Positions 31,581-40,486 of a DNA stretch of 42,609 nucleotides are shown here, piece by piece. This DNA comes from Candidatus Hydrothermarchaeota archaeon (GTDB lineage Archaea; Hydrothermarchaeota; Hydrothermarchaeia; Hydrothermarchaeales; BMS3B): positions 1-42,609 of the forward strand of contig WANW01000023.1 in assembly GCA_015521615.1 (NCBI GenBank), read 5' to 3'. Positions within the stretch are counted from its first letter, which is position 1, and each line of letters begins with the position of its first letter. Made by a program: the position numbers and the translations under genes. The notes beneath the pieces are model-generated. The model saw nothing but the letters and a program-made list of their open reading frames with translations, did no database searches and had not been told where the DNA came from.

Positions 31581-32172
31581 AGCGCAGCTTCTCCAGCACA
31601 CGGCGCAGTTCACTCTCTTTTATAGCCACTGTTACCTCACCCAGGGTGCGCTCCACTATCATCCTGGCAACATCCTGCTTTCGTTTTATCGCCACTATTG
31701 CACTGGGATAAACAAGGGAATTAAGCTCATGAGCTATCTCATCCATAACATCCAGGAGACGTTCTATCTCGTCAAACTTCTCCTCACGCAGAAGGTCTAA
31801 AATCCGCCTTCTTAGCTCACCCACCACATCACCCAGGCCAAGGAGGTACCACTCCGCAGGCACACGAAGTTCGCGGTGTGATGGTATTTCCTCACCCCGG
31901 AGAAGGCGGAAGGTTAACATTGCCTCCACGTACTCCTGCACCGCCTCCTGGAGTAAACTGAATCTGAAATCCTCTTCGGTCAGCCTGGAAATCAGCTTCT
32001 CCGCCTCACCCAGAAGCTCAGCCGCAGCATCATACCTGTTCAGGTGAATCTCCCGCAGGGCACGTGTGGCAAGCCTTCTCATCTCCCGCGCTATGGCAAA
32101 GACCTCCTCACGACGGGCATCCCTGGCATCGAGCTCTTCCTTAATCTCTGTGATTATATCCTTTAAACCCAT
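31579..32172 (-). CDS. Translin-family RNA/ssDNA-binding protein
   Basis: The 197-residue all-helical protein fits archaeal translin/TRAX homologues (COG2178-like). Visible segments are ARREEVFAIAREMRRLATRALREIHLNRYDAAAELLGEAEKLI, LLQEAVQEYVEAMLTFRLLRGEEIPS, VPAEWYLLGLGDVVGELRRRILDLLREEKFDEIERLLDVMDEIAHEL. The pair of Glu residues in EYVEA lies where TRAX nucleases have catalytic acids, so it may have RNase activity. The gene starts six bases after taw1 and is probably co-transcribed with it. Both concern RNA, but no shared pathway is known. Confidence 0.88.
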   Translation of the reverse strand: MGLKDIITEIKEELDARDARREEVFAIAREMRRLATRALREIHLNRYDAAAELLGEAEKLISRLTEEDFRFSLLQEAVQEYVEAMLTFRLLRGEEIPSHRELRVPAEWYLLGLGDVVGELRRRILDLLREEKFDEIERLLDVMDEIAHELNSLVYPSAIVAIKRKQDVARMIVERTLGEVTVAIKESELRRVLEKLR

Positions 32173-32178
32173 ACTGCT

Positions 32179-33090
32179 TCATTCCTTTTTAATAAGAAAA
32201 ACTTTGCTATCCCTGGAGGAGTCTGCTACAACATAGCCCGTGGCATCAGCCAGTGCCCTGGCGAATTCTCCCACCTCCTCATAGCTCGGCATGTGCTCCC
32301 GCGTAAGGCGGCGGCGCGAATAGCCCACATGCACATAACCTTTGGCCTCAACAAAGTCCGGCTCTGCTTTCTCAATAAGCGGCGCAAATGCCTCTGGCGC
32401 CTCAAGGTTGTAGCCACGCACAAGAGTAATGCGCACCACCTTGCGGCTCCTGCTCTGGGAGAACACCTCCAAACTTGCCATTAAGCGCTCCCAGCCGTCT
32501 TTAATGCGGGGCACATTAATTCTACGGTATAGCTCTTCGTCGTATGCAATCAGGGAGAGGTAAAGGCTGGTCGGGTGAACCTCCGCAATGCGCTCCGGGT
32601 TCATACCATTGGTTACCAGAAAGGTGCTCATGCCACGGCGATGGAAAGCTTCAACAAGCTCGGCTATTCTCGGGTAGTTTGTCGGCTCACCTGCGAGAGA
32701 AATGGCCACATGCTTTGGCGAGAGAGCCTCGGCAAACTCCTGCCTGGTAACCCTCTCTTTCTCACCCCCGTATCCGCTGAGCAGGGCACGCTGTGCCTTA
32801 ATCGCCTCCTCAACAATAAACTCTGGTTCATCAACCTCGCCCTGCATTTCTGCGCCAAGGGTGTGCTCCACCGGACGCCAGCAGAAAACACAACGATGCT
32901 GGCACCACGCCACGCTGGGTGTCATCTGCAGGCAGCGGTGTGATGCTATGCCATAAAACCTTGCTTTATAACAGGAGCGCTTCCTGAGCAGACGCTCCCT
33001 TGTCCAGTGGCACAGCTTTACCGCAGAGTGTCTTCCCACGATACGGTAGCCCTGCTTTTCAAGAATAGCTCTAGCATTGGGGGTGAGCAT
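32179..33090 (-). CDS. taw1: tRNA 4-demethylwyosine synthase (TYW1/Taw1), radical SAM
   Basis: This enzyme uses S-adenosylmethionine, iron-sulfur clusters and pyruvate to turn N1-methylguanosine at position 37 of tRNA-Phe into 4-demethylwyosine. ATG 33090 gives 303 residues beginning LTPNARAILEKQGYRIVGRHSAVKLCHWTR, whose cysteines with later ones form the second cluster. The radical SAM cluster is WCQHRCVFCWRPVEH (CX3CX2C). Family blocks SLAGEPTNYPRIAELVEAFHRRGMSTFLVTNGMNPE and LVRGYNLEAPEAFAPLIE are present. The earlier start in the track adds 44 unrelated residues. The flavodoxin domain of eukaryotic TYW1 is absent, as expected in Archaea. Confidence 0.95.
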   Translation of the reverse strand: MLTPNARAILEKQGYRIVGRHSAVKLCHWTRERLLRKRSCYKARFYGIASHRCLQMTPSVAWCQHRCVFCWRPVEHTLGAEMQGEVDEPEFIVEEAIKAQRALLSGYGGEKERVTRQEFAEALSPKHVAISLAGEPTNYPRIAELVEAFHRRGMSTFLVTNGMNPERIAEVHPTSLYLSLIAYDEELYRRINVPRIKDGWERLMASLEVFSQSRSRKVVRITLVRGYNLEAPEAFAPLIEKAEPDFVEAKGYVHVGYSRRRLTREHMPSYEEVGEFARALADATGYVVADSSRDSKVFLIKKE

Positions 33091-33133
33091 GGTTTTTATA
33101 CTTAAGGTTAACGTCTTAGCATAATGCGATACC
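33091..33133. promoter_or_regulatory. Divergent promoter between taw1 and the DUF1152 gene
   Basis: The 43-base spacer contains GGTTTTTATACTTAAGG (about 33091-33107), TATA-like on both strands. The plus-strand gene begins about 35 bases after it. On the minus strand the same element is within a few bases of the taw1 ATG, so taw1 may be driven by a different element lying inside the opposite gene. Confidence 0.35.
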
Positions 33134-34060
33134 ATGAGCTTCGATGAGATCGCCACACGGGCAAGGAAGGCGCTGCTGATAGGAATTGGAGGGGGAGGTG
33201 ACATAATAGGATGTATACCCACAGCAAGCTACCTCTCCATGCTTGGGGTGGAGGTTATGTTGGGTGGCCTGACCTGGGAGCGGCGCGTCGTGGACCCAAA
33301 GCCCGGGCCCAGACGTATAGAAGAGCTGGAGAACATTACAGAGGTCTGCGAGGGTGTGGCACTTGCCAACCCCAGGACCAAAACCACATACGGTACACCC
33401 TTTACTGAAAGCGTCGCCTCAGAGGTGCTGGGCGAAGAGGTACTCCTCCTTGACATAAACGGCGGTACAAGGGGTACTGCCAGGGCGCTTACGCGGGCGA
33501 TTGAAAAGCTTGACATAGACCTGGTTGTTGGTATAGATGTGGGAGGAGACTCCCTCGCAAGGGGAGACGAGCGTGGGGTGCAGAGTCCCCTTGCAGATGG
33601 GGTCATGATCGCAAGCCTTGCAGAGCTCCCCGTACCAAGTGTCCTCGGGGTAATAGGCTATGGCAGCGATGGCGAGCTCACCCTTGAGGAGCTAAACCGC
33701 AATGTGGCGGAGCTTATTGCGAGAGGTGCCCTTCTCGGCGCCAGGGGTGCTACGAAGCAGGACCTGGAGCTCATGGAGCGCATCGCCTCCGCTACGGCTA
33801 CTGAAGCGAGCAGGCTTGTGATAGAAGCCGGGAGGGGGAAGTACGGGACATATAAAATAAGGTCCGAGCAGCGCAGCGTTTACCTCACACCCTGCGCCCT
33901 AGTAACATTTTACTTCTCCCCCGAGCATGTTTTTAGGTTCAGCCACATCGCCCAGCTTATAGCCAACACCAATTCACTTAAAGAAGCCGACGCAATTTTG
34001 AGAAATCATGGCTACCTGACGGAGCTTTACTTTGAAGAGGGTGACGGCGCTAAGTTTTAA
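33134..34060 (+). CDS. DUF1152 family protein
   Basis: This 308-residue protein belongs to an archaeal and bacterial family of unknown function. The N-terminus KALLIGIGGGGDIIGCIPTASYLSMLGVEVMLGGLTWERRVVDPKPGPR and the central VVGIDVGGDSLARGDERGVQSPLADGVMIASLAELP are characteristic. The glycine-rich start suggests nucleotide or phosphate binding, and the D-rich central block suggests metal or sugar-phosphate contact. No membrane segment is seen. The following 50-residue gene begins 26 bases downstream. Confidence 0.88.
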   Translation: MSFDEIATRARKALLIGIGGGGDIIGCIPTASYLSMLGVEVMLGGLTWERRVVDPKPGPRRIEELENITEVCEGVALANPRTKTTYGTPFTESVASEVLGEEVLLLDINGGTRGTARALTRAIEKLDIDLVVGIDVGGDSLARGDERGVQSPLADGVMIASLAELPVPSVLGVIGYGSDGELTLEELNRNVAELIARGALLGARGATKQDLELMERIASATATEASRLVIEAGRGKYGTYKIRSEQRSVYLTPCALVTFYFSPEHVFRFSHIAQLIANTNSLKEADAILRNHGYLTELYFEEGDGAKF

Positions 34061-34085
34061 TACCCATGCTGCATTCCTTATTAAC

Positions 34086-34238
34086 ATGAAGCGCGAGCTT
34101 GTCGGCACCCTTGTATGGAGTCAGAATCAGCCCACAATTAAGGATGAAGAGGGCAAGATACGCCTGGTTTACAACCTCTTCGACGGGCTCAGCGGGAAAA
34201 AAATAAAAGTCTCCGTAGAGACCTTCGAGGAAGACTAA
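34086..34238 (+). CDS. Conserved-looking 50-residue protein
   Basis: The track starts this frame at 34032, inside the DUF1152 gene. ATG 34086 gives KRELVGTLVWSQNQPTIKDEEGKIRLVYNLFDGLSGKKIKVSVETFEED, a compact beta-rich sequence with clean protein character. A small barrel-like fold is likely. The family is not named by me, though similar short proteins occur in euryarchaea. Its stop overlaps the prefoldin stop on the other strand by four bases. Confidence 0.6.
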   Translation: MKRELVGTLVWSQNQPTIKDEEGKIRLVYNLFDGLSGKKIKVSVETFEED

Positions 34239-34612
34239 CCGGCACCTCCTGCTCCAGGTGCACGCGTTGCACGCGAACGAATGGCATCCTGAATTTTCGC
34301 CTGAAGCTCCTTGAGGCGAGAGGTTACCTTCTCCTCCTGGCGCTTCAGCGTATTTATCCTGAGCTCCAGAGTCTCCTTCCTGTCCTTTAGCTCTGCCTCC
34401 ACACTGCCCTTCTCACTCTTTATGAGAAGGTTGCCCACACTCTTATAAACCTCTGCATCTTCGCCAAGTTTCTGCACCTCCTCAAGGGCGCGGGTGACCT
34501 CCTTCAGCTGAAGCTCCATCTGCAGCCTCTGCGTGGCTATAGCTTCGGCCTGCTGCTGGAGCTGCTGAAACTGGGCAAGCTGATGCTGAAGTTGGGGTGG
34601 TAATTGCTCCAT
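34235..34612 (-). CDS. pfdB: Prefoldin subunit beta
   Basis: Prefoldin captures unfolded proteins and hands them to the thermosome. The 125-residue protein has the beta-subunit layout: an N-terminal helix (QLQHQLAQFQQLQQQAEAIATQRLQMELQLKEV), the hairpin LGEDAEVYKSVGNLLIKSEKG, and a C-terminal helix of equal length with a Gly/Ala/Pro tail. It is the last gene of the ribosome/exosome superoperon. Confidence 0.94.
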   Translation of the reverse strand: MEQLPPQLQHQLAQFQQLQQQAEAIATQRLQMELQLKEVTRALEEVQKLGEDAEVYKSVGNLLIKSEKGSVEAELKDRKETLELRINTLKRQEEKVTSRLKELQAKIQDAIRSRATRAPGAGGAG

Positions 34613-34615
34613 TTC

Positions 34616-34861
34616 TCAACCTCCTAGTTCAATCGCAAGCTTAAGCCAGCGCATGAAAGATGAAAGCGATGCTCTAAGCGAAGCCGCATCCTTTGCGCTA
34701 ACCTCGAGTATTATCTTGCTGCCCTCTCTTTTAAAGGTTGCCCCGGCACGATTCATTGGAGATGAGTGCACCTCTGGCAAAACCGCCGCATAGACAACCT
34801 CTGCCTGTGCCTCAGTGTCAAACTCCAGCTCAATCCTGGCCTCGCCCCTGAGCACCTTCAA
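34616..34861 (-). CDS. pcc1: KEOPS complex subunit Pcc1
   Basis: The 81-residue protein (TTG start, behind GGAGAAGGTGA) has the Pcc1 signature: a strand IELEFDTEAQAEVVYAAVLPEV, then SPMNRAGATFKREGSKIILEVSAKDAASLRASLSSFMRWLKLA. Pcc1 is the dimerising core of KEOPS, which makes t6A at position 37 of ANN-decoding tRNAs. It overlaps the Brix gene by 32 bases. Confidence 0.93.
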   Translation of the reverse strand: MKVLRGEARIELEFDTEAQAEVVYAAVLPEVHSSPMNRAGATFKREGSKIILEVSAKDAASLRASLSSFMRWLKLAIELGG

Positions 34862-35261
34862 TCACCTTCTCCACATTGAACTCGGGTCCATCGCGGAGCA
34901 TAAGCGATGTGCCCCGCTGCATTACAACGCCAGCCTCCACACCCAGAGCACTGGAAAGCTTCCTTGCAAGCTCTCCCCTTGCAGAGTATCCATATCTGTG
35001 CTTAATCTCCCGGGTGAGCATCGCCCTGCTCAGCTTTAATGCAAGCACTCTCTCACCACGGTGGTAAATCTCAATGAGCGAAGGATTGCCCCGCCTCTCC
35101 TTAATCATAACCAGGCGACCCTCCTCTGGCACTAGACTAAAAACCTGCACCAGGTTCGCCTTACCTCGCGTAAAGTAGTCTGCACCCAGCGCTCTGGCAA
35201 AATCTCTGCTGAAGCTTCTGGTACGAGGTGAGGGTTTGCGCGAGGTGGTGACAAGGATCAT
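34830..35261 (-). CDS. Brix-domain ribosome biogenesis protein (Imp4-like)
   Basis: This 143-residue single-Brix protein is the archaeal relative of Imp4/Rpf1, which bind rRNA during subunit assembly. Characteristic parts are MILVTTSRKPSPRTRSFSRDFARALGADYFTRGK, near the start, and the central RRGNPSLIEIYHRGERVLALKLSRAMLTREI. It starts two bases after rpoP ends. Confidence 0.9.
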   Translation of the reverse strand: MILVTTSRKPSPRTRSFSRDFARALGADYFTRGKANLVQVFSLVPEEGRLVMIKERRGNPSLIEIYHRGERVLALKLSRAMLTREIKHRYGYSARGELARKLSSALGVEAGVVMQRGTSLMLRDGPEFNVEKVIEGAQGRGQD

Positions 35262-35263
35262 CC

Positions 35264-35398
35264 TCAGCGAGCTTTAACCCGCTTGACTGTGGCAGAGGAG
35301 CGAATCTTGAAGAGTATCTTGTAACCGCAGAAGGGACAGCGTACCGGCTCGTCCTTTGTAAGCTCTACCTCGCGCTGACAGCTACCACAGCGGTACAT
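35264..35398 (-). CDS. rpoP: DNA-directed RNA polymerase subunit P
   Basis: The real protein is 44 residues. The track's 97-residue version is extended across the L37Ae gene in another frame. YRCGSCQREVELTKDEPVRCPFCGYKILFKIRS contains the two CxxC knuckles (CGSC and CPFC) that bind one zinc, as in eukaryotic Rpb12. ATG 35398 lies two bases after the L37Ae stop. Confidence 0.95.
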   Translation of the reverse strand: MYRCGSCQREVELTKDEPVRCPFCGYKILFKIRSSATVKRVKAR

Positions 35399-35400
35399 CC

Positions 35401-35667
35401 CTATGCACCCGCCACCTTCTTCACAGCACGCTCCACGGTAAGCGCTGCTGCGGTCTGTGGCAGATAGGCACCGCCGGTAAACTTGGCACCGCACTTCCTG
35501 CAGGCCCATATACCTGAAGCCACGCGCTTCACACCGCGGCGCTGGCATACGGGGCAAACATGGCGAAGCCTCTGCTTCCTGTCTATCTCAACCCACTTTC
35601 TGCGAAGGCGCATACCATAGCGTGGGCCAAACTTACCTGCTGAACCGATTTTCTTTGTCCTTCCCAT
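35401..35667 (-). CDS. rpl37ae: Large ribosomal subunit protein L37Ae
   Basis: ATG 35667 gives GRTKKIGSAGKFGPRYGMRLRRKWVEIDRKQR, the standard opening, and 88 residues. The zinc ribbon has CPVC and CRKC (HVCPVCQRRG and WACRKCGAKFTGGAY). It binds 23S rRNA. The track start adds three residues not found in the family. Confidence 0.96.
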   Translation of the reverse strand: MGRTKKIGSAGKFGPRYGMRLRRKWVEIDRKQRLRHVCPVCQRRGVKRVASGIWACRKCGAKFTGGAYLPQTAAALTVERAVKKVAGA

Positions 35668-35672
35668 AAGAA

Positions 35673-36467
35673 TCACCCTGGCAAGTGCTTCCTGAGAAAT
35701 TCTGCCTTCTCTCTTCCCCGCTTAACGATATCAAGGATTTCTTCCTGGGTGAAGGTGCCGCTTCCGCCCTTCTGCATCGCAACAATCTCACCCTTCTCGT
35801 TGTATCCTATTGTGAGCCTGGCGTCAAGCACCTCCTCCTCTTCAAGGCAGGGATCAAGCACAATATGTCCACCTATTTTCGCAAATGTCACCTCTACAGG
35901 TGTATCAACGATAGGAAGCTTCTCCTCCGTCTTCGTCTTGTAGTCCACCCTGCCGTTCTCATCCAGCTTCGGGAACACCGCATTCTTCAGCGCAGCTATT
36001 GCTCCAAGAGTGCACGCGTCGAACAGATTGCCGTCGTAGTCCAGGGGGTGGAGGTCTATAAACACTATCCACACCAGCTCGCCTTCCTTAATGCACAGTT
36101 TCTCCATGTCTATGCACTGAGACTCTCGTATTGCCCTGTCGACCACACGAGCGAGCTCCACTGTGTCCTCATCCGGAGGCCCGCGCTCAAAGCTTGGGCT
36201 CGCAAGGGGGATAAGCTCGGCGTTGGTGGTGAGCACACCTGAGTCAGGCATGTCCGGGAAGGGCTCACCCACTGCAAGCTTCACACCAACCATCACCTGT
36301 GTTTTGCCCAGCTTTACAAGCGCAGAGCCTTCGGCACGCTGATTTATCCCAACCTCAACACTTATATCCCGGTACTCATCGAAGCCTCTGCCATCGATGC
36401 GCTTGCCGCTGTTGAGGAGATTGACAATGTGGTCTCGCTTAACGTCAGCGATGATCTCATGTTTCAT
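35673..36467 (-). CDS. rrp42: Exosome complex RNase PH-fold subunit Rrp42 (non-catalytic)
   Basis: The 264-residue protein opens [31 protein letters not shown] and has the RNase PH fold with [56 protein letters not shown]. It forms a hexameric ring with Rrp41, in which Rrp41 supplies the active site and Rrp42 part of the RNA path. Its first bases overlap the Rrp41 stop. Confidence 0.96.
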   Translation of the reverse strand: MKHEIIADVKRDHIVNLLNSGKRIDGRGFDEYRDISVEVGINQRAEGSALVKLGKTQVMVGVKLAVGEPFPDMPDSGVLTTNAELIPLASPSFERGPPDEDTVELARVVDRAIRESQCIDMEKLCIKEGELVWIVFIDLHPLDYDGNLFDACTLGAIAALKNAVFPKLDENGRVDYKTKTEEKLPIVDTPVEVTFAKIGGHIVLDPCLEEEEVLDARLTIGYNEKGEIVAMQKGGSGTFTQEEILDIVKRGREKAEFLRKHLPG

Positions 36468-37189
36468 TCCTTGCTACCTCCATAACGCTTTCTCAGAGCC
36501 TCTTTCTGTTTCTCATAAACCTGCATGCATCCCTTTACCGCCAGCTTGAAGGCCTCCTCAAACTCCTCCTGGGTAAGGTTACCATCCATCTGAAGCAGGC
36601 TCACCTCACCCGTGCGGGGGACTATTGCCACAGGCAAATCTGCCTCTCCGTAATTGTCCTCAATGTCAAAGAGGTCCAGCACTATCTGTCCACCCACCTT
36701 GCCAGCGGCGCACGCAGGCACCAGGTCCTTCATGGGTATCCCGGCGTCTGCAAGTGCCACGCTAGCTGCGGTTATGCCGGCGCATCTCGTGCCGGCCTGT
36801 GCCTGAAGAATCTCTATATACACATCTATAGCCGTCATAGGATACAGGTGGGTGAATACCACGCTCTCCAGTGCCTGCCTGGTAACCTTTGAAATCTCCA
36901 TGCTCCGCCTATCCGGACCCGGACGCTTGCGCTCATACACAGAAAACGGCGCCATGCTGTAGTATGTACGGAGCACCGCTCGCTGTGGATTTGCCTCGTG
37001 GCGTGGGTGAATCTCCCTTGGACCGTAGCATGCCGCAAGCACGCGATTTCCACCCCACTCGAGATAAGCCGAGCCGTCCGCCCGCTTCAAAACACCTGCC
37101 TCAATCTTCAGAGGCCTGAGCTCGTCCACACGCCTTCCATCGAGGCGCTTCCCGTCTATAATAAACTCCTCGGGTTCACCTACCTTCAT
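36464..37189 (-). CDS. rrp41: Exosome complex catalytic subunit Rrp41
   Basis: ATG 37189, behind GAGGGA, is preferred to the track start at 37210 because the extra seven residues lie in the Rrp4 overlap and are atypical. The 241-residue protein has [53 protein letters not shown], then [26 protein letters not shown] with phosphate-binding arginines. The catalytic aspartate region is in [26 protein letters not shown]. It degrades RNA 3' to 5' with inorganic phosphate. Confidence 0.96.
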   Translation of the reverse strand: MKVGEPEEFIIDGKRLDGRRVDELRPLKIEAGVLKRADGSAYLEWGGNRVLAACYGPREIHPRHEANPQRAVLRTYYSMAPFSVYERKRPGPDRRSMEISKVTRQALESVVFTHLYPMTAIDVYIEILQAQAGTRCAGITAASVALADAGIPMKDLVPACAAGKVGGQIVLDLFDIEDNYGEADLPVAIVPRTGEVSLLQMDGNLTQEEFEEAFKLAVKGCMQVYEKQKEALRKRYGGSKE

Positions 37190-37859
37190 ACTTTTCCCTC
37201 TCTTTAACAATCATCTCTTTTATCCTGTCAGTTAAGCCTGAGGTGTGAGCTTCTGCTTCAATTTTCTTTACAGCGCGCTCCACCAAGTCCGCGATTTCGG
37301 GCTTTGCCCTTATCCACACCAGACCATTCTGCCCGACCAGCATTTTGCAGCCGGTTTCCTTCACAATCATGGATATCATGGAGCGCTTTCTTCCAATTAC
37401 CCTCGGGACTTTCGCTGGTGAGATCTCAACCAGTCGCCCGCCTTTTATCACCCTGCTGCCACGCTGGCGCATGGTAATATAAATCCGCCTGTTGAGTGTT
37501 ACCTCACGTACATAGGCATAGATAGTCGTACCGGGGCTCATTATCCTGCGCAGCGGTGTACGAAACGGGTCGACCTCGCGATAGTAGTCGCTGGCGTTAA
37601 GTATCGCAGAGTACGGACAGTTTATGTCCACCTCCCATGCGGTCTCGTATACTGTGCCCTTGATAGTACCAATAACAAAGTCTCCAACCTTTGGGAAGTA
37701 CCTGCCTGTGAGGGGAATAACCCTGACCACACCCCTTGCGGTATCCAGTAGACCAAGAATGGAGGCATAAATCTTATCTCCATCGCGGTAGACACCATCA
37801 CCCAGCTTTACCTTTCCCTCGGCAACCTCTTCTCCGGGTATAACAAGTCTCCTTTCCAT
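37176..37859 (-). CDS. rrp4: Exosome RNA-binding cap subunit Rrp4
   Basis: The 227-residue protein has an N-terminal domain ([32 protein letters not shown]), an S1 domain ([40 protein letters not shown]) and a KH domain ([32 protein letters not shown]). Rrp4 trimers cap the exosome ring and confer poly(A) preference. The end overlaps rrp41. Confidence 0.96.
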   Translation of the reverse strand: MERRLVIPGEEVAEGKVKLGDGVYRDGDKIYASILGLLDTARGVVRVIPLTGRYFPKVGDFVIGTIKGTVYETAWEVDINCPYSAILNASDYYREVDPFRTPLRRIMSPGTTIYAYVREVTLNRRIYITMRQRGSRVIKGGRLVEISPAKVPRVIGRKRSMISMIVKETGCKMLVGQNGLVWIRAKPEIADLVERAVKKIEAEAHTSGLTDRIKEMIVKEREKYEGR

Positions 37860-37863
37860 GCTC

Positions 37864-38559
37864 CTACCTCAGTATCTTCGTCTCGAAATCACCTTTTGTA
37901 AGCGCATTCAGCTCACGGAAAAGCTCATCCACCGCACCGGCGGGGAGCTTCATCATAAAAGCCCAGCTTCCGTCGCGCAACCATTCTTCCTTTTCAGGCT
38001 TACCAAACTTTATAACAACTGAGTAAGCCTTTGCGGCGTAATTAGCAGGTATTTTAACGGCAAACTTACGCTCCTCAAATTTTATTGGAAGCAGAGGGCG
38101 CAGCGCCTTAATAACCGCAGGTATCTGCTCCTCAGCACTCTTGTGGATGTCAATGTTTACCTTCGCCTCTTCAAGCGCCTTTTCGATGCGCTGCGGCGGA
38201 TGGGGCGTGCCTGTCTGAGGGTTTATCGCGTGCCTGGCGATGTAGTTAACTATCTGCCTGCGGCGCTGCTCCTGCATCTTCCTGCGCTGCTCCGTGGTGA
38301 GCTGAATCTCACCCTTTCTGATAATCTTGCGCACCGCTTCTTCTAGGCTGGAGACGTTGAGTAGCTTAAATGCATGCTCCAGTGAGGCCTTGTCTCCCCG
38401 GCGCGCATCTTTGAAGATGGTATCAACTGCCAGGAGCTTCTCAAAGTCAACCTCTTTTCCATGCTTGAGGTCGAGGGCAAGGTCGGGATCAACCAGAACC
38501 TCAAAACGCTCGCCCCTTGTTTCGAGGCGAGCGATCACCGCCTCATCGAGGCTGACCAT
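37864..38559 (-). CDS. sdo1: Ribosome maturation protein SBDS homologue
   Basis: The 231-residue archaeal SBDS has three domains. Domain I is [59 protein letters not shown]. Domain II is the helical [38 protein letters not shown]. Domain III is a ferredoxin-like fold ([22 protein letters not shown]). In eukaryotes it releases eIF6 from the large subunit together with an EF-2-like GTPase. The position between psmA and rrp4 is widely conserved. Confidence 0.96.
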   Translation of the reverse strand: MVSLDEAVIARLETRGERFEVLVDPDLALDLKHGKEVDFEKLLAVDTIFKDARRGDKASLEHAFKLLNVSSLEEAVRKIIRKGEIQLTTEQRRKMQEQRRRQIVNYIARHAINPQTGTPHPPQRIEKALEEAKVNIDIHKSAEEQIPAVIKALRPLLPIKFEERKFAVKIPANYAAKAYSVVIKFGKPEKEEWLRDGSWAFMMKLPAGAVDELFRELNALTKGDFETKILR

Positions 38560-38564
38560 TGGCG

Positions 38565-39317
38565 TTACTCCTCTTCTTCCTTCTCTGTCTTCTTGGGCAT
38601 ACGCTCCAGATAAGCCCGCACCTCTTGAGGTGTGAACTTCCTGAACTCCTGTGTCTCAAGCTCGACCACAGCCATGTCTATGGAGGTCTCGCTCATCTTG
38701 CCGTCTGTGACCTCATTCATTATCTTGAGCGCGAGGTCTATCGCCTCGTCCTTCGTTAAATCATCGCGATACTCATTCTCAAATATCTCCATTGCCGTGC
38801 TCCTGCCAGCGCCTATTGCCGTGGCCTTGTACTCAATCAGCGCCCCGCTTGGATCGGTCTCAAACAGGCGGGGGGCCTCATTCACACCTGCGATGAGAAG
38901 CGCTATACCGAAGGGTCTCACCCCGCCGTGCTGTGTGTAGAGCTGCTTGAAGTCGCATATCTTCTTGGCGAGCAGCTCCACATCTATTGGCTCGCCATAG
39001 GTGATGCGGTGCACCTGGCACTCAACCCTTGCGCGGTCCACAAGCACCCTCGCGTCCGCCACCAAACCTGAGGTAGCAGCGCCTATATTATCATCAATCT
39101 GAAATATTTTCTCTATGCTTCTCGCCTCAACAAGCTTGGAGGTAATGCGCTTATCCACCGCAAGAAGCACGCCATCGCTGTACCTTATTCCCAGAGAGGT
39201 TGTACCACGCTTCACCGCCTCTCTCGCATATTCCACCTGGAACAACCTGCCGTCAGGGCTGAACACAGTGATAGCCCTGTCATAACCCATGCTAGGTATC
39301 GGCTGCATCTTCTTCAC
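38565..39317 (-). CDS. psmA: Proteasome subunit alpha
   Basis: The 250-residue protein (ATG 39308 is an alternative start) has the gate-forming N-terminus [48 protein letters not shown] and the alpha-type helices. Conserved [20 protein letters not shown] lies near the C-terminus. It builds the outer rings of the 20S core, which opens when the PAN ATPase docks. The C-terminal tail is acidic (KKTEKEEEE). It overlaps the RNase P protein 2 gene. Confidence 0.96.
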   Translation of the reverse strand: MKKMQPIPSMGYDRAITVFSPDGRLFQVEYAREAVKRGTTSLGIRYSDGVLLAVDKRITSKLVEARSIEKIFQIDDNIGAATSGLVADARVLVDRARVECQVHRITYGEPIDVELLAKKICDFKQLYTQHGGVRPFGIALLIAGVNEAPRLFETDPSGALIEYKATAIGAGRSTAMEIFENEYRDDLTKDEAIDLALKIMNEVTDGKMSETSIDMAVVELETQEFRKFTPQEVRAYLERMPKKTEKEEEE

Positions 39318-39831
39318 CTCTCAAATCACTTTTTGTTACCCCGATAAACCTCATCTTACGGAGCTTCAGTCTGTTAATAAGCTCCTCATCACGAGGTAAG
39401 GCATCGCAGCATTCTCCACTTTCCCTAACAACTACAAACTCCTTGCCCTTAAACTTTACTGTACTCTCAGCATTTATAAAGTGTCTCTTCCTATTTAAAA
39501 ACTTTCTTTTAAGGGCCTTCACAGTTCCGCTTGTGCCGAGGGTGCGGATGTGTACCCTCTCACCGGAGATTTCGCTGACTAGACTCAGCGAGGCTATGAT
39601 GTCCGCAACACTAAGGTGAGAGCACACCACAAAACCCTGCTGTTCATCCTCATCAAAGTCCAGTACCATCATATTAGCTTCCGCCACTCTGGCTTCGCCA
39701 AACATGGCAAGGGCAGAGCTAACTATTGCCCTCACAACCTCCTCTCTCTTGAAGGAACGGTCGCTCTCCACGCGAAAGGCTATGTAGCGCTTCCTCATCC
39801 TCAGAGCAGGTGGCAGTGCCTTAATCTTCAA
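39292..39831 (-). CDS. rnp2: RNase P protein component 2 (Pop5)
   Basis: The 179-residue protein has the Pop5 core PPALRMRKRYIAFRVESDRSFKREEVVRAIVSSALAMFGEARVAEANMMVLDFDEDEQQGFVVCSHLSVADIIASLSLVSEISGERVHIRTLGTSGTVKALKRKFL. The family in Archaea is usually about 110-130 residues. Here an extra 55 residues follow (RKRHFINAESTVKFKGKEFVVVRESGECCDALPRDEEL...), somewhat larger than usual. Pop5 with Rpp30 activates the RNA catalyst for tRNA 5' maturation. Confidence 0.9.
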   Translation of the reverse strand: MKIKALPPALRMRKRYIAFRVESDRSFKREEVVRAIVSSALAMFGEARVAEANMMVLDFDEDEQQGFVVCSHLSVADIIASLSLVSEISGERVHIRTLGTSGTVKALKRKFLNRKRHFINAESTVKFKGKEFVVVRESGECCDALPRDEELINRLKLRKMRFIGVTKSDLRGEEDAADT

Positions 39832-40486
39832 CCAGCCTCACCCCTCGCGACAGCTCCTGCTTCGCCAGCCTCTTCTTCTCCAGTATCTCCATTGGTACCT
39901 CCTCAATCGCCCTCCTCGCCTCCGACTGCGAGAAGCCTATGCTGGTTAGGATTGCCTCCGCCTCCTTACTGCCGCGGAGCTCATATCTGCTTTTGGCGCC
40001 TGAGGTTACGACGATGTCAAAACCATACTTCCTGCTCAGAAGCAAAATGCGGTGCACCTTCTGAAGTTGCCTGACCCTAGCAATACCCTTCGCAGAGATA
40101 ATACTCCAGAGGTCAACCTCAATAGCAACGCCATTTTCTGCCGCCTGCCTTGCAACCACCACGTCTACGCCTGAGTCGCGTCTTCCCAAGTAAGGGTGTG
40201 CGAGGATGTCAACGCGAGTATCCCGCGTGGCAGCACGGTTAATCTTCGCCTCGCCGCCATGCACCACCACATAGTCAAACCTTCTCCAGCTTTTGCGGAG
40301 TGCCCTGATCATTGCCCGCTTGCTTTCAGCCTTTATCTCAATCCCCGAGAGAGCATTGTCATAGGCTACACCATCGCAGAGTCCGAGCTTTATCCCCAGT
40401 GAAGCCGCCTCTCTGAGCAGTCTCGCGGGCGAGTCAACGCCACTCGAATTAAGAGAATGAACGCGCAGATCTATAAACATCCTCAC
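39821..40486 (-). CDS. rnp3: RNase P protein component 3 (Rpp30)
   Basis: The 221-residue TIM-barrel-like protein of the PHP relatives carries FIDLRVHSLNSSGVDSPARLLREAASLGIKLGLCDG near the start. VDILAHPYLGRRDSGVDVVVARQAAENGVAIEVDLWSII and ILLLSRKYGFDIVVTSGAKSRYELRG follow. It partners Pop5. The gene overlaps rnp2 by 11 bases. Confidence 0.93.
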   Translation of the reverse strand: MRMFIDLRVHSLNSSGVDSPARLLREAASLGIKLGLCDGVAYDNALSGIEIKAESKRAMIRALRKSWRRFDYVVVHGGEAKINRAATRDTRVDILAHPYLGRRDSGVDVVVARQAAENGVAIEVDLWSIISAKGIARVRQLQKVHRILLLSRKYGFDIVVTSGAKSRYELRGSKEAEAILTSIGFSQSEARRAIEEVPMEILEKKRLAKQELSRGVRLVED

